A DNA stretch of 64,000 bases from Ancylostoma caninum. Its lineage: Eukaryota; Nematoda; Chromadorea; Rhabditida; Ancylostomatidae. The DNA lies in the NCBI GenBank assembly GCA_037903475.1, contig JBAJFG010000188.1, positions 1,749,501 through 1,813,500 of the forward strand, in the 5' to 3' direction. Positions within the stretch are counted from its first letter, which is position 1; each line of letters starts with the position of its first letter. Positions 19,633-31,519 of this stretch are shown in pieces. The notes under the pieces were generated by a model, which saw only the letters and a list, made by a program, of their open reading frames with translations, made no database searches and was not told where the DNA came from. The position numbers were made by a program, and so were the translations under genes.

Positions 19633-19688
19633 CTATAATCTCGTGCTTGTATTGTTGGTGCGAAGTGAAGATGGAGAGTGACACTTAC

Positions 19689-19788
19689 CACTACCAAGAT
19701 AGAACTGACTGATGAGATGGGTAAGAGTTGGAAATCCGTATGTAGCAATGTCAGGAACAATCCACACGTTGTCACTATCAGAATCAAC
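19689..19788 (-). CDS. ABCA-type transporter, extracellular loop 2 exon
   Basis: Encodes VDSDSDNVWIVPDIATYGFP, then TLTHLISQFYLGS. The YGFPTLTHLISQFYL stretch resembles the conserved H-x-LPxxLNxxxNxLL helix just before TM8 in ABCA proteins. Acceptor TATTTGAG, donor AGTG|GTAAGT. Phase 0 in, one base out, matching both neighbours. It starts one of the tight exon clusters in an otherwise repeat-filled locus. Confidence 0.85.
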
Positions 19789-19799
19789 CTCAAATAACG

Positions 19800-22075
19800 T
19801 TGATAAAGAAAGTAAAACAAATCAGAGAACAAATGCAGATGGCTAACCTCTTCCCGAATTATTTAAACGGTTTAGAGAAGGAATTTACGTTTGGAAACTT
19901 CTTTAAAATAAACTGGACTACGAATAAGACTATAGGCGGTTCAGAAAACAGTCGGTATTGGGGCATTTACATATTGAGGGTAGGCTGTGCGGTTGTGCAC
20001 TATCAAGCATACTTGATATTGACTGAAAATGACCGCATCACAGTTCCTAAACGTACGGACTACCGGTTGAATAGACTATACAGGAATCTGTACTTGAATC
20101 ATCTTTTTAATGAAGCACTGTAACGGGCTGAGCGCCAAACATGTTCTTGTATAACACACTCATAGACAAAGATGATGTTGATGTGCAGACTGTGAGACGG
20201 CCGGCGGATTGTTAGGGCCCAAACGCGTTCACGGCGTCGCCTACATCTAGTGACATTCCGGGCGCTCCTGCATGCACGGGATAGTGACTTCATCACTTCC
20301 AGTGGCGGTCTCGCAGCATAGAGGTGAGAGAGTGTTTACAAGTTTCAGGCTGTATAATACACGGAGCAGGATGACTACTCTACAACCTTTCCGCACACAT
20401 TCATGTAAGGCTCTGGGTGGTATTCCACAGCGTCGAGGCCGCATTATAGTTGCGTGATCAGCAGGACCCTTACTGGCGGAAGTGGCGAAGGCCTGCCAGT
20501 ACCTGGCCCGAGACACAGATGTGGATAGGTAGTTCGCTGTAGCTCAATGAAGTTGAGAACGACAGGATATAGGTCCGCTGGTGGAAGATCGGTTAGCTTC
20601 GGGAATAATGAGAGAAACGCCAGAATATTGGCTCTCAAAAACAACTTGCAAACATGCTCAAATGAAGTAGTTCGCAAGCTTCTGCTAAAAACAGCTTGCA
20701 AACTAGTGAGACGTCATCACCAGCCTAGAAAAACTAGTTGCCGACCAGCTTTTCATTGTGCAACTATTTTACTGGGGAGTCAAAGCAACTATTTTACCAG
20801 CTTTCTCCAAAAACAACTATTCTACCAGCTTTGTGCTGGTACTCTCCGGCTATCACACGAGAATGAAAAATCCTTCGCATGTGGTGAGGATTTTGGAGGT
20901 TCCACATAATGAGAAGCGGTAGTTACATCTCTTTTACTCACAGCGTGTGTAAGTTTCAAATCTTTCATTCGATTTTTCAGAATTTCTCAAAACAGATATT
21001 CAAATGAGGCTCTCCACTCAATGAGTTGCTAGTGAAGCTGCATATATTAACAAAAACAAAATTTTGGAAAGCTATATCTTAAAACTCTTGAGAAGATAGC
21101 GTCTTAAGTTTTTAGAATTTGATTGCTCTTATCTATGTACGAGTTCCAATTTACAGACAGTATTGTTCTGTTCAGGACCTCTTAAGGAAGATTCTCAAAT
21201 TATGCATGACTATACATCTGTTAAAGAAGATCATTCACTTTAAACAAGCTTGATTTCTTGTCTCAGTATCCATCCCGAAGCATTGAAGGCAAGTGTTTTT
21301 ATTTAAAAAAAAAACTATCCAAATCAGTGGGCTCTACATTGAATTAGAACTCCTCTGATGACTCTGCAGCATGAATGCAGCCCGAACAGCGTAGTGCGTC
21401 AAGTAGAAACCCTAGCGGCACCTCCTCACAGCTGCTGCCATCTTCCCTTCAATTGCTGGTGTAGAAAGAAAAGCTTGAGCGGTCATCGAGGGCAGAATGG
21501 CATGAAGTGGAAGGAGATGCTGCTAGGGTCCTTACTCGACGCGTTACGCTGTTGGGATGCGTTCGTGCTGCACCGTCATTGGGGTCTCTGTTGAGGCATT
21601 TAATGAAGCAAATATTTTCTTTCGAATTTGCAGCCTGTTAGGACAATTTCGAACCTTGGCTGAGTGATGTACGACTGCGGAAGGTGATGAGCTGATGTGA
21701 GCGGCTGCCGAAGATTGCCCGATCACAGTAAACTATGAGAATCAGAGAAGCACATTGGGTTTTACTGCTCTGGCACTAGTTATTCTTAGCTCTGTGGGTG
21801 GCTTGCGCCACACAGTTCGGAGACGTTTATGAAAGCAACCAAAACTTCGGAGAACAACAATTTTACTAGGTTTTCATTTTGCAACTATCAAGCAAGGAAG
21901 AAGTCAAAACGACTATTTTACAAGCTATCCCTTTGCAACTGTTTAGCAAGGAAGTGGCGAAAAATAATATTTTACCAGCTTTCAAAAAAAATTAGTTTCA
22001 GATGAGATCTGAAACTAGTTTTCAAAAGCTGGTTAAATAGTTGTTGCAGAGGTTCTGAGTTGGTAGTCAGCCTAT
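19800..22075. other. Intron with decayed repeat pieces
   Basis: Positions 20280-20460 are related to 3255-3350. Positions 20630-20830 and 21840-22020 carry broken copies of the AACAACTTGCAAAC / ACCAGCTTTC motifs that form the large palindrome at 52762-53030. Nothing coding was recognised between; 20905-21840 is unassigned. Confidence 0.45.
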
Positions 22076-22078
22076 TCA

Positions 22079-22233
22079 AAACGGCCAATGTTTCGGAGCT
22101 ATCTCCTTCTTCAGGGGTTCGTGACACGGCACAGATGGTGAGTAGCGCCGGGGACGGCTTGCCCGTCGTCAGTGGTTGCGTGTCACGAAGCCCTGAAGAA
22201 GGAGATAGCTCCAAAATTTTGGCCGTTTAAAAT
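22079..22233. mobile_element. Foldback element, about 155 bp
   Basis: Outer arms AACGGCCAATGTTTCGGAGC, TATCTCCTTCTTCAGGG and GTGACAC are repeated inverted at 22173-22233 (GTGTCACGAAGCCCTGAAG ... TTTTGGCCGTTT). The loop is GC-rich (GCGCCGGGGACGGC). Confidence 0.8.
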
Positions 22234-23178
22234 AAACAAACTACTAATCTCTGCAATTCAACACAAAACACTACAGAGTAGTGAGTGTTGCTGCTATGCT
22301 GCTGAAAAGTGAGAAAACCACACCGTTTATCCTCAGTCTGTGAATGTACGAATATTCGCAAATCTCTGAATGCCTTATATGCGAGCGGGTTTTCTGCAGT
22401 TACATAATCACTTCTTACTATCATGTTGTGTGTCAAGCACGTGTATATTTTTTTTCTTATTTTTTCTATAAATTTACTGGTTTTGGTTAACAGTATTGAG
22501 TGTTGAAAAAGTTTCAATGTATGCGGAGTAGAACATCTATTCTGACGGAGTACAATTCTTTGGTATCTGGCACTAGCAAATATTATTTCCAGATGTTCTG
22601 GAGCGCCTTCGGGCTCTTTAAATTTGCACCAGAGAAGTCTGTGAGGAAGAGCCGCTGACTTTGTGCATCGGGAATTCATTGTATTTAGCTCATGCGCACT
22701 CAATGCCTCAACGATTGTCTGTAAAATTCGAATGCGTGGTTAACCTCAGAAAGATCCTAGATCTATGCAGACTCAACCTTTTATTCTGCATTACGGGCAG
22801 AAAACTTACCGTTTCAAAGAGGTCATCGTTTAAATCCTTCCAACTCATGAGTGTAGCGTTCTAAATATTATACTTCAGATAAAAAGCCTGATAACAGAAG
22901 CAAAATTTTTACTTCCTCATTTCCTGATTGGAATGTTCGCAGAGACAATGAGCATTCAGTTTCGTCCTGGAAATAGGGCCATTAGTGCTAGAACCACCTA
23001 GCCTTCGTTGAGAGAATATATGGAAAACGCAATAGAATAGGGAAAATCCCTTCCAAATAACGCTTATCATTCTTTCTTTTAGCACTTGTTTGGATAACAC
23101 TTTCCCAAAGCCTTCCCACTTCTCCTGCTCAGTTCTGCGTCCTCCAGTAATAAACCAATAAGCAAATAATTAACTCAC

Positions 23179-23283
23179 AAACGAGGAGTATTTGATATCA
23201 TGTCCGAAAGCGACTGCGCCAACGACATAAGGCCAATCATCAGGCCAGTACGTGCAAAAATTGCTCGAATTGATCCAATTCAC
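23179..23283 (-). CDS. ABCA-type transporter, extracellular loop 2 exon
   Basis: Encodes VNWINSSNFCTYWPDDWPYV, then VGAVAFGHDIKYSSF. It has an N-glycosylation sequon (NSS). The phrase VVGAVAFGHDIKY recalls the aGIvF..xIKY pattern of ABCA extracellular domains. Acceptor GTCTTGCAG, donor TTT|GTGAGT, phase 0 at both ends, matching 26536 and 19788. The frame is also open upstream of the acceptor to about 23335, so the exon may be longer. Confidence 0.68.
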
Positions 23284-23382
23284 CTGCAAGACCGATCCAG
23301 AAAATGGCCTATTCGAGGCGGAACTCTCAAAATCCTCTGCATTGAACTGTTAAGAAAAGCAAAGTGTCGTCTTCCATTTTTA

Positions 23383-23452
23383 CCAGGCTGAACGTCTGGC
23401 TGACTCTCGAACTTCTTTTGGCCTCGCTTTGCTCGCCTCGCATTTGCATATA
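23383..23452 (-). repeat. Stem-loop repeat module, copy 3
   Basis: Reverse copy of the module at 1197: CCAGGCTGAACGTCTGGC, TTCTTTTGGCCTCGCTTTGC and TCGCCTCGC. A TTTTATACGG motif about 300 bases downstream (23713) matches the TATA-like piece near the other copies. Confidence 0.5.
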
Positions 23453-24254
23453 TGTTCCCCTGTACTGAGGGCAAGCGCACTGCCCTTCCTGACGTGGTCT
23501 CCTCCCCATTACTGGGCACCGGCGCCCTACTCTCGCAGTTGTAGAACTGTCCAGCGACCTTCACCTACTATTTGACGCCAGCGCATCGCTTCTACAGCAC
23601 TAAATCGTTCCCTATCATTTCCCCAACGCCCGTGCCGGCGCGATCCTCATCCGTATCATTATTCGTCCTTCTGATTTATCCTCTTCCTTCTAAATCGTAC
23701 CCACCTCTTCCCTTTTATACGGTTTTATGATTACGGGCCAGTACCACCCATTCCAACTAGGGTGTAAACAAATTCAGGTCACTAAAAGAACTTACTTGTT
23801 TGAACATGATAAAAGTGGCGCGAAACACATTCAAATCAAGATAAAAATCAAAACTTACCACGTTTTCGTACTAAACTTGACACGCTGAACACGATGATGT
23901 AGGTATTTCCCATTTTTGATGGCTGGTTCTTGTGTGTATACACACACGCATAATTTTAATTCACGCACAATTTCACGATATACGCATAATTTTTGCCGGA
24001 TTTTAATCCGGCACCTTTGGTTCAGTTTCAACCGATTTTTGCGCGGCTTTCCTCAGTGCGCGGCTTTCCTAGCCACGGCAGCCGGCTGGGTCCCGAGGAT
24101 AACCATGGATATCGGGCCGTTAGGCCACTCGCCGAATAGCCCGATTCACCGGGATTTCCGTGGTTTCACGGAGTTTTTCTCGGTTCTTCCCGGAATTCTG
24201 GCCGCCAGCCCTCGCGTGACACCAGACATACATACATTACATACATACATTACA

Positions 24255-24735
24255 TACATACATTAAAGGCAGCAGAAGCTGAAATTCTCGACTCTGTGCT
24301 GAGCTGCGGGTGGTGAAGTACAGACTCGGCACATCACAAATGTGAAACGAACACGGACAGTGATGGCTTACTGCAGAGAAAATGGAACATTCGTCGCGAA
24401 CACGCCTGGTCGTGTTCGCGCGCGGACGAGTTTTCCCCGGCGCAAAAGCCATTGCGGTGCGTGGTTTGGCGCAAAGGGAAAGCGAAATGCGTTCAATTCA
24501 CAGGGTTCCATGGCGGAACCCGGCCAAAATCACGCGCCGCAATGGCTTTCGCGGCGGGGAAAACTCGTCCGCGCACGAACACGGCCAGCGTGTTCGCGAC
24601 GAATGTTCCATTTTCTCTGCAGGTAAGCCATCACTGTCTGTGTCTGTCTCACATTTATGATGTGCTGAGTCTGTACTTCACCACCCGCAGCTCAGCTCAG
24701 AGTCGAGAATTTCAGCTCCTGCTGCCTTTAAATAC
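24255..24735. mobile_element. Foldback element with about 220-bp arms
   Basis: Outer ends TTAAAGGCAGCAGAAGCTGA and the complement of CAGCTCCTGCTGCCTTTAAA. The arms stay paired through GTGCTGAGCTGCGGGTGG, AGAAAATGGAACATTCG, CGCGAACACG and GAGTTTTCCCCGG, leaving a centre of only about 90 bases at 24465-24530. Flanked on the left by a TACATACATACAT run and on the right by AATACATACA, perhaps a target repeat. Open frames on both strands follow the palindrome. Confidence 0.88.
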
Positions 24736-24779
24736 ATACAAGAAGCTCCAAATGTCCGTGGTCAAGTGGGGCGTGGCCA

Positions 24780-25085
24780 CAGCTCCGTGATCAGACATAG
24801 GTGCTCTCTATGCTGCCTCTGGCTTCTCTGACTATGCAGACAACCGGTGGCAGCATGCAGAGCGCCTGTGCCTCGCCTAAGTCATCGTCTACGAAGTCGG
24901 CATTGACCTTGAGGTACCAGGAAAACGGTCAAAAAGACGGCCGAAGCAACGGTGGCTGGACCCACTGCATACCGATTTGAAGCATGGGCGCCCACCCAGA
25001 CCAGGCGCACGATAGAGCGAAATGGCGTCAGAAGATCAGGAGAGCGGATCCCGCTAACGAAAGCGACAAATGCTGGAGAAGAAGA
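24780..25085 (+). mobile_element. RTE-type LINE 3' terminal fragment
   Basis: Encodes, with one frameshift near 24980, the C-terminus typical of RTE elements: VPGKRSKRRPKQRWLDPLH in one frame, then HPDQAHDRAKWRQKIRRADP and ANESDK in another. The reverse transcriptase core is absent. Forward orientation, antisense to the host gene. It abuts the foldback at 24255-24735. Confidence 0.85.
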
Positions 25086-25089
25086 AGCT

Positions 25090-26535
25090 GTTTTGAATGT
25101 AAGAAAAAGTCACTACTTGTGCTATCTCTGAACAATGCGCAAATGCAGCTAACGCATTCCGTGCTCGCTATGAGGTTATCGTCCACATTGGGTATGCTCG
25201 ATTTCTTTGCGCAAAATTTCGCCAAAATGACAAGTAGGATACTCGAATGTGGGGGATTTCCACCAATGCGGACCCTACAGGTCTGGTGCAGTCACACACC
25301 ACCTGTTTTGTTGAATCCCCTATTCATTTCATAACCTGTATCATAAGCTTCGGTTGTGGTCTGCAAATTGAGTCGTTTCAAACAACAATTTTGCGTAGAT
25401 ACAGAAACGAGAATCTGCGCTGTCCCTAGCACTTTTAATAGAAGAGGAAAGGAGCTTCACAAACCAATCAGTGTGGTTGACGTTGTTCATGGAAAATGGT
25501 GGTTTCTATGCCCTCGAAAGAACCGCACGAACTTTTCCCAACACCATCACATACAACCCATTGAGTTATTTATGAAAGGTTGCAGATTCTGAATTTTAAA
25601 CTGATTCACAGATGTTTCGGTCCACATTCTGTCATCTTCGGTTGTTTCAATGACAGAAACACTTTCACACCCTCTTTTATGGATGAGACTGGGCTGCGAC
25701 CACAAAAACGTATAAAAGGCAACCGACAGGTACGATGCCCTCAGAAGGAAGAGGAGTAGCCAGACACAGGAGGAATTGCACCGATGAGGACTGCACAGAA
25801 ACGGATGTAGGGGTTAATTACCAAAAACTGGGCCATAACTATGAAAGAGATAAGCTGGCGTCACGTCGTGGATGATTTGTCACAGGACGGGTCCACAACT
25901 GTGAGAGTAGAGCACTGCGCTCAGGTGCACTTTGCGAAATAAGCTCACAGTCCTGAGATTAATCGTGTCCCGTATCCTGGTAGCGACTCGCATTTGTGAA
26001 AGAAAGGCAAGAAAATGGTCGTTTAACTGTTCGGATGTTGTGATAAGAGGAATGAATGCGTAGGTAAGGCACAGCAAATTTAGTAAGCGATGATACAGTT
26101 AACAAATCAGAGATGTTTCTAGCCGAACACGCAGCGCATGGCTGCCAATTGTACTCTTACGACACGTTCCGCACCACAGTATAACACCCATTTCCGCCAT
26201 GAAATGAGCTTCATTTTTTTTGCTTTCCGCATGTTTGGTGCTTTTCCAGCAATGTGCATAACTTCTGCTTTTTTTAAAAGCCACAGAAATAGGATAGGAT
26301 AATGATTTAAGATAGAAAATGTCATGACAGCATCATCAAAATAGGAAATTCTTGCTTCTCGAGATTACATTCAAGCAAACCTCGTTCCGAATGAAGGAAA
26401 ATCTAAAATATGCTCTCGCTGTCGTGAGGTTTGGAGAATCTGAGCTCGGGTTTGAAATAGTTTGAGCGCCTGCATAATTACGCGCTTTCTTACAGAACTT
26501 CTCTATTTCTTTGCAATGTTTACTAGTATGGAGAC
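25090..26535. other. Intron, mostly unassigned
   Basis: Contains TATA-like CCTCTTTTATGG / TATAAAAGG motifs (25670-25715) and a GTGGACCCGTCCTGTG scrap of the minisatellite (about 25888). A minus-strand frame at 25880-26077 has no family resemblance I can defend and no matching splice sites. Confidence 0.35.
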
Positions 26536-26652
26536 CTCGAAGCACCTAAGAAAAAGAAATAGTGTTTTGGACCCTGCGTCCAATTTAATTTCACTTAACA
26601 GTTCGGCTGGACTTTTTTCCTCTACTGGCGACCACATTTTGCAGTGCCCTAG
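26536..26652 (-). CDS. ABCA-type transporter, extracellular loop 2 exon
   Basis: Encodes LGHCKMWSPVEEKSPAELLS, then EIKLDAGSKTLFLFLRCFE. The ...SPAELLSEIKLD part looks like the helical spacer of ABCA extracellular loops. Acceptor GTTAGTGCAG, phase 0 from the exon at 26733 across an 80-nt intron. The end is uncertain: CGAG|GTCTCC (26536) keeps phase 0 into 23283, while CTTAG|GTGCTT would change phase. Confidence 0.7.
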
Positions 26653-26732
26653 CTGCACTAACAAACTAGAAAGTTCTCAAATCTCACGAAAATAACCAAG
26701 GAAACGTCGCCTCACAGAAATATGAACCTAAC

Positions 26733-26848
26733 CTCGATATTTTCGTAATCAGACAATGCATCATAGACTCTATAACGTTGTGAAGTCATTCCATTAGGGT
26801 CGAATATGAGGAATCGACCATGATCGTATAGATCCAGCGATAACTCCT
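26733..26848 (-). CDS. ABCA-type transporter, extracellular loop 2 exon
   Basis: Encodes ELSLDLYDHGRFLIFDPNGM, then TSQRYRVYDALSDYENIE. The acceptor is a textbook nematode site (GACTTTTCAG), the donor GAG|GTTAGG. It begins with two bases of a split codon. It is hydrophilic with no membrane span, as expected between TM7 (35.7 kb) and TM8 (19.6 kb). I assign it to the transporter by position, strand and phase rather than by a diagnostic motif. Confidence 0.78.
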
Positions 26849-27591
26849 CTGAAAAGTCAAGATAAGTTTTTCTATGCTTTTTCCATTTAGACCCAACCCA
26901 AATTGTAAGTCACTTGTCAGACTCAATTTTCGGAACCTGTTTTCAGGTAGGAGCTCCTTTACATGTCACGCTGGGTCAAGTCGGGATTTCACGGGGCTAT
27001 ACCGTATCATACCGGTGGATTCGTTAGGTGGAGTTCTTCTAGCAACAACACAATTGGATTGCAGCGTACCCATGCGATCGCTCTATATCTCGCATCATAT
27101 CTCAATACCAACGTTCATGTACCACCCAGTAGATGCCAGTAGATTGATTCCTCAAAGGCAGCTCCCACGAAAATTTTTATTCTCGGATCTTTGAGTGTTT
27201 CGACACCCCAGCAATGGTGTCAGCAATTCTACGAAAGTTGCACCGCTGTAGACATAAGCATTCTAAGGATATAAAACGATTTATTTTCGAGCATGATCGT
27301 TCACATGTGACCCCCCCCCCAAAGCCATCGGCTCACTCACGATCATTGGGGTGTTCTTTTTATTTAATGACATTTCAGTTTGGCTGCGGACAAGATTCCA
27401 GCCTCAGAACCTTAGCAAACGTGCTTGCTCCTTTGTGTCCGAAACTGCCTTCAATATTCAAGGAAGTACTCAACACTCAATATCAGTGGAGAAACTAATA
27501 CGTGGTGTCGTTGGATAGTTACTACCTCTTTAAAGCACTATGTGCAATTTATCGAATACGGGCCACTTCCTATGCTAAACAATCCTATATA

Positions 27592-28461
27592 TTAGGTTGT
27601 TACATAAGTTTTCGCTGTTTTAGAACTTTTGTCAAAAAAGTTTTATAAAAAAAATTAACAAAAGATGACAATCGTGGTATGCCTAACAACAGTCGCTAGA
27701 CTTTTGCCGTTTTCACAGCAAGAGCTCGACTCCGCTGGTCTGCAAATTCATAGACTACGAGGCAAAGAATTGAGTAGGGCAGTGTTGGAGGTCACTGATT
27801 TTGTCAAATCGGTTCTCGCATAGTAGATATTCTGGTGATCTGTTAACCGGCGCTCTGTTAGAGCCAGATTTGTGCTACATAGTGCGCAATTAGAAATTCC
27901 TTTGCGTGCTCTTTACCTTTTCAGAGAGTTCGACTAACAAAATTAAGGTACCCGACACAGTGTGGCAAAGTGGTGTGATTACCACTGAACGCTTGAAACT
28001 TTCCATGAAATACCACCGATTACTGTTCTCAAATGGTTGATGTTCCCAGTTACAGTGGAAAAAATCCCACTTTAATTTGCCTCAATTTACGGAGAGAAAA
28101 ATGGCATAGTTAAAATTTCGGGTTACCAAGTCCGCTGTCTCTGCTTAAGACTGCTCGACAGTAAAATGTGGAGAGAAGGTATCAGATGAATAGGAATGGC
28201 CTCAAGATTACTCAACCCAAATTTGGTCAGAATCAGACAACGTTATGGTCCACTTATTATCCGTGCAAGTGCTGTTACCTAATTTGCATTCTTGAACGAT
28301 TCAACTTCAAAACAAGACGGAGAAATATGATTCACAATGCCAAACAATGCCGCGAGAACATGAGCTTTGAAATGGTATTTAGATATGCGAGAAATATTTA
28401 TTTATTAGGAGCCTTTAAACATGCCTATGCGAAAACAGCGGAAACTTATGTAACAACCTAA
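27592..28461. mobile_element. mariner-like element with terminal inverted repeats
   Basis: Left end TTAGGTTGTTACATAAGTTT, then TCGCTGTTTT; right end is its inverted copy (AAAACAGCGGAAACTTATG, TAACAACCTAA). TA flanks both ends, as expected for Tc1/mariner insertion. At about 870 bp with no long frame and no recognisable DD34D catalytic block, it is a decayed or non-autonomous member. Confidence 0.85.
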
Positions 28462-28464
28462 TAA

Positions 28465-29870
28465 AAGATATTGTATAAAAGAATAGTTTCGCCGTTTTTG
28501 TGGTTAAGGATTTTAGTTTTTCGCTTTGTTCTTGAGTGCTCTTGAGCGGATTGCATAACTACCATTACCGTACACTTGGCATAGAGCGCATCAGCGCTCA
28601 CAGCTGTTCTGCATTCACTCGTAGACGATGTTATTGGATGCTCCATATTTGTAGACGGCAGTGAGCAAGTGGGGTGGACATGGTGGCTCGCGGGTGGGAA
28701 TGCCCGCGCTGGACGGGGATTTCACGGGGTCGGGGTTGATATCATGGATTTTGATGGGAAATAAAATAAAATAAACGAGGACTAGGGAAGACATGACGAA
28801 TCTGGGTGAGAATTTTCACATTACGAACGGGTTGCGACGGAAGGCGGGGTCGGAATTTGACATCTCGGATTCTGACGGGACCTTCAAATTTTGGACCGGG
28901 TACTTTGGAGGACATGGCCGCGGCAGTCGAACGCCATCCCGTCCGATTTGGCAAGTTTGGTAACGTCGGTTCAGTCCGGTGCATTTATCGATTTTTTCTG
29001 GTGATTATCGAATTTGCTGATTTTCTCGCTTTTCAATTCCAATATTGCAAAACGTGGCGGGCGGGAGTTACGCTACGAGGAACGCTATATGACTAGCGCT
29101 CCCATGCCTGCAGATGGTGCTGCATGAGCGACAAGTGATAAGAGCATCCGCGATTCTTCATAGATGTGTCTGGTTTTCGTGCGATTTTCTGAGGAATTTG
29201 ACGAGTTAAACGTGCAGATAACCTTAGTGAACGGACTTTCCTTCATTGTTTCTTCCTGCAGTCTGTTGACCTACTATTCTTACTTCACTGGCTTGTTATT
29301 CTCTTGTTAATATCTCGCGATACTCTTCAGTTTTTTTCTTGGTCGAAGAGGAGCCCGTCGATTTTGAGCATGTTGAAAAGGCTCTTGGTCGAGCCGCAGT
29401 TTGCACAATTCTTTGCATGCTCGCTCCATCTATCTCGCAACTCCGGGAACAAGAAGATCAAAGAGAAACCATACCACTTCCCGACAAATGAAAGATTCAC
29501 AGATTACTATTTCTAGTTTGCCATTTTTATTTTTCAAGTGTATTCTAAAAAATGGGGGTCGCTGCTAAACGATGCTCACACGATGCTCAGAAGAGCTGAT
29601 AAGCAGTGAATGATTTGAAATTACCGAGGCAGACCTGCTTTCAGGAATGGAATTTGAACGACCGCTGTCTTGGACTGCTAGGGGTTTTGTGGCAGTGTTC
29701 CGCGGATGAGCGGTGGGATCGGTAGACCAAATGCGTTGCATTTGCTTCGGAATGTGTTGCTCGTAGAGTTACATAGAAATAACTTGAAACTTTGGAAAAA
29801 TGAAATGGCCAAACTGATCGCGATTCCGGTTTAGAAAATTCCAAAAAATATCTGGAGGATTGGCAATGGT
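28465..29870. other. Intron, unassigned
   Basis: No coding segment accepted. A GC-rich stretch at 28660-28960 has repeated ACGGGG/GATTTTGA motifs (CACGGGGTCGGG, GGCGGGGTCGG) suggesting a decayed tandem repeat. The rest is unassigned. Confidence 0.35.
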
Positions 29871-29879
29871 TGAGTTACG

Positions 29880-30035
29880 CCACTCTCTGAGTAACATTCA
29901 TTTGATTATTTCATTTGAATATTCGAATAGTCGAATACTCGAAAGCCGTGATATTCGAAAACTTCCAAAACTTCTAGCTCAAATATCACTCATTTGTTCA
30001 AATGGTTGCGAGGGACTCGAATATTTGATATTCGA
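29880..30035. repeat. ATTCGAAT-rich palindromic cluster
   Basis: Clustered TATTCGAATAG, TCGAATACTCG, GATATTCGAAA and GAATATTTGATATTCG. The same pattern recurs at about 59930-59975 and 62220-62350. Confidence 0.6.
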
Positions 30036-30244
30036 TCATTGGGGGCCACGTCCTTTTCGCCACACTATGTTCCCCCAGGGAATGATTAGGATGCAGGACA
30101 GTCATTCCGACATGTACGTGATCGCACTGAAAAGAATAGTATAGATTTTGTTGGAAGATGATTCAGATGCTCACATCCGGCCATGTAAACCTCAGAGATG
30201 AAGGATGAAGTCGCCTATCGAGTTTCGACGACTAGGAACCCTTG

Positions 30245-30600
30245 TCAAGCGTAGCAGATGTCGAGATTCAGCATGAGTATTTGCCCGGTTGGCTTGAACA
30301 AGTGGGCGAAAATGCAGACGTTCAGCTTTGCTATGGCTCGAGGACCGTGAACGACCCATTCATCCAACTTCGATACTTTTCCAAGCTTTTTAAACGACGA
30401 GCTATCGAATGATCCACGTTGGACCAGCAATTTCCTTGACTAGTGTTTTTCCTCTTGTACGGCTGCTAGGAATTCTTTGTCGTCGATTTTCGACCCTATT
30501 GTTCTTCATCTGTTAGTTGTGTGCCGCCGCAATAAGATCACCCTAACATTCATCGGCTTGGCTTTGCTGATAGTTTCTTCGCGAAGAAGTTCGTTGAGGG
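30245..30600 (-). mobile_element. mariner transposase fragment (helix-turn-helix region)
   Basis: In two minus-strand frames: SKIDDKEFLAAVQEEK, then SSFKKLGKVSKLDEWVVHGP. The latter matches the mariner LKxIGKVxKLDxWVPHEL signature between the DNA-binding and catalytic regions. At least one frameshift separates the parts, and the catalytic domain is not recognisable. It lies in a transporter intron on the same strand. Confidence 0.78.
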
Positions 30601-30798
30601 CGCGAAATGACTGTCCTGTATTCCAACCTCTCTTGACTTATTAGAGCGCAGAATGGCGGACATGGGTACGATTTTCGATGCGCACCTTCACTAACTGAAA
30701 AAAGCGATTACTTCTATGAACAAGATTCTTTAAAAGAGTCAATTTTCAACGAAAACAAATGTTGTGATGAGAAAAAAAACCTCAGTACCATCAAGCAC

Positions 30799-30967
30799 TA
30801 GATACCATCGAATCTATCGCGTGCCCCGGTAGAGTGGTAAATTTAAGTTCCAGACAGGAAGAAAATACTGAAGGATCCACTGTCTGTTTGAATTCAATTC
30901 CCAACCCTTGAAAAATAACTCCGAAGTTTTGATGCCCAGAAAAGGAAACTGGTGTCTCGCGAAAGAT
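30799..30967 (-). CDS. ABCA-type transporter, extracellular loop 2 exon
   Basis: Encodes FRETPVSFSGHQNFGVIFQG, then LGIEFKQTVDPSVFSSCLEL and KFTTLPGHAIDSMVS. The NFGVIFQG...LELKFTTLPG arrangement is the nFaxgIvF...LxYxIRxP pattern of ABCA extracellular domains. The start (acceptor TTGGAG) is weak. The donor is TCTA|GTGCTT (phase 1, matching 26848) or ATG|GTATCT (end 30806). At least one small exon is missing between this and 35689. Confidence 0.75.
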
Positions 30968-31003
30968 CTCCAAACGTGAGTTGTGAGTTAGAATGCTTAG
31001 ACA

Positions 31004-31062
31004 GTACAGGGTGCGCTATAAGTTCTTGCAGCCCATATTTAGAACTACCACAGCGATGGAAT
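31004..31062 (+). repeat. Terminal inverted repeat, left partner
   Basis: ACAGGGTGCGCTATAAGTTC, TTGCAGCCCATATTTAG and AACTACCACAGCGATGG. The inverted, diverged counterpart lies at 35505-35567, so the two could bound one 4.6-kb composite. The ACAGGGxxCxATAAGTT start resembles the TIR at 51477. Confidence 0.6.
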
Positions 31063-31139
31063 TCAACGTAATGGTAAGATTTCTGTGGTCGCACTGGAAC
31101 AATTCAGTAGCGCTCATCATAGTTAATATTAATTGGCAT

Positions 31140-31180
31140 TTTATGTGCGTGTGTGTGTACGTGTGTGTGTGTGTGCAAGA
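31140..31180 (+). repeat. Short GT microsatellite
   Basis: GTGCGTGTGTGTGTACGTGT continuing as GT repeats for about 35 bases; imperfect. Confidence 0.85.
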
Positions 31181-31519
31181 GAACCAGCCACTGTCGACAA
31201 AAATTACCGACACCATCGTGTTCAGCGCATCGAGTTATGTACAAAAAAGTTGCAAATTTTGATTTTTACCTTGATTTAAGGGTGTTTGTTTTGGGCCACC
31301 TTTGTCATGTTCAGACATGTTAATGGCCGGCAGTTGTTTTCAACGCGGTCGGAATGGGTGAGATAGGCTTATGATTACATGACCGTATAAAAGGAAAGAG
31401 AGGGGCAGTTCAGTTTTATAACGGAGAGGGGGAACCAGGCGGACGAAGGATGACATGGATGAGGGTTGCGCCCGCACAAATGGTGGAGAAGGTGACATGA
31501 AACGAGCATAGAGCTATGT

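Noticed and set aside
22227..22703. 158-codon minus-strand frame in an intron
   Set aside because: The longest non-repeat frame, but no domain was recognised, it overlaps a foldback end, and no splice sites connect it to neighbouring exons. Kept only as a possible transposon relic.
24342..24790. Overlapping forward frames of about 90-112 codons
   Set aside because: They arise from GC-rich arms of the foldback element; the same arm reads in several frames on both strands.
26099..26284. Minus-strand frame with GTCRKST resembling a Walker A motif
   Set aside because: It lies in the middle of the extracellular-loop exons, lacks the surrounding ABC pattern and fits no splice phase. Chance similarity.
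30030..30135. Minus-strand segment after a TTCTTTTCAG-like site (C-D-H-V-H-V-G-M)
   Set aside because: It is open in one frame but merges into the ATTCGAA cluster and has no suitable donor or family resemblance.
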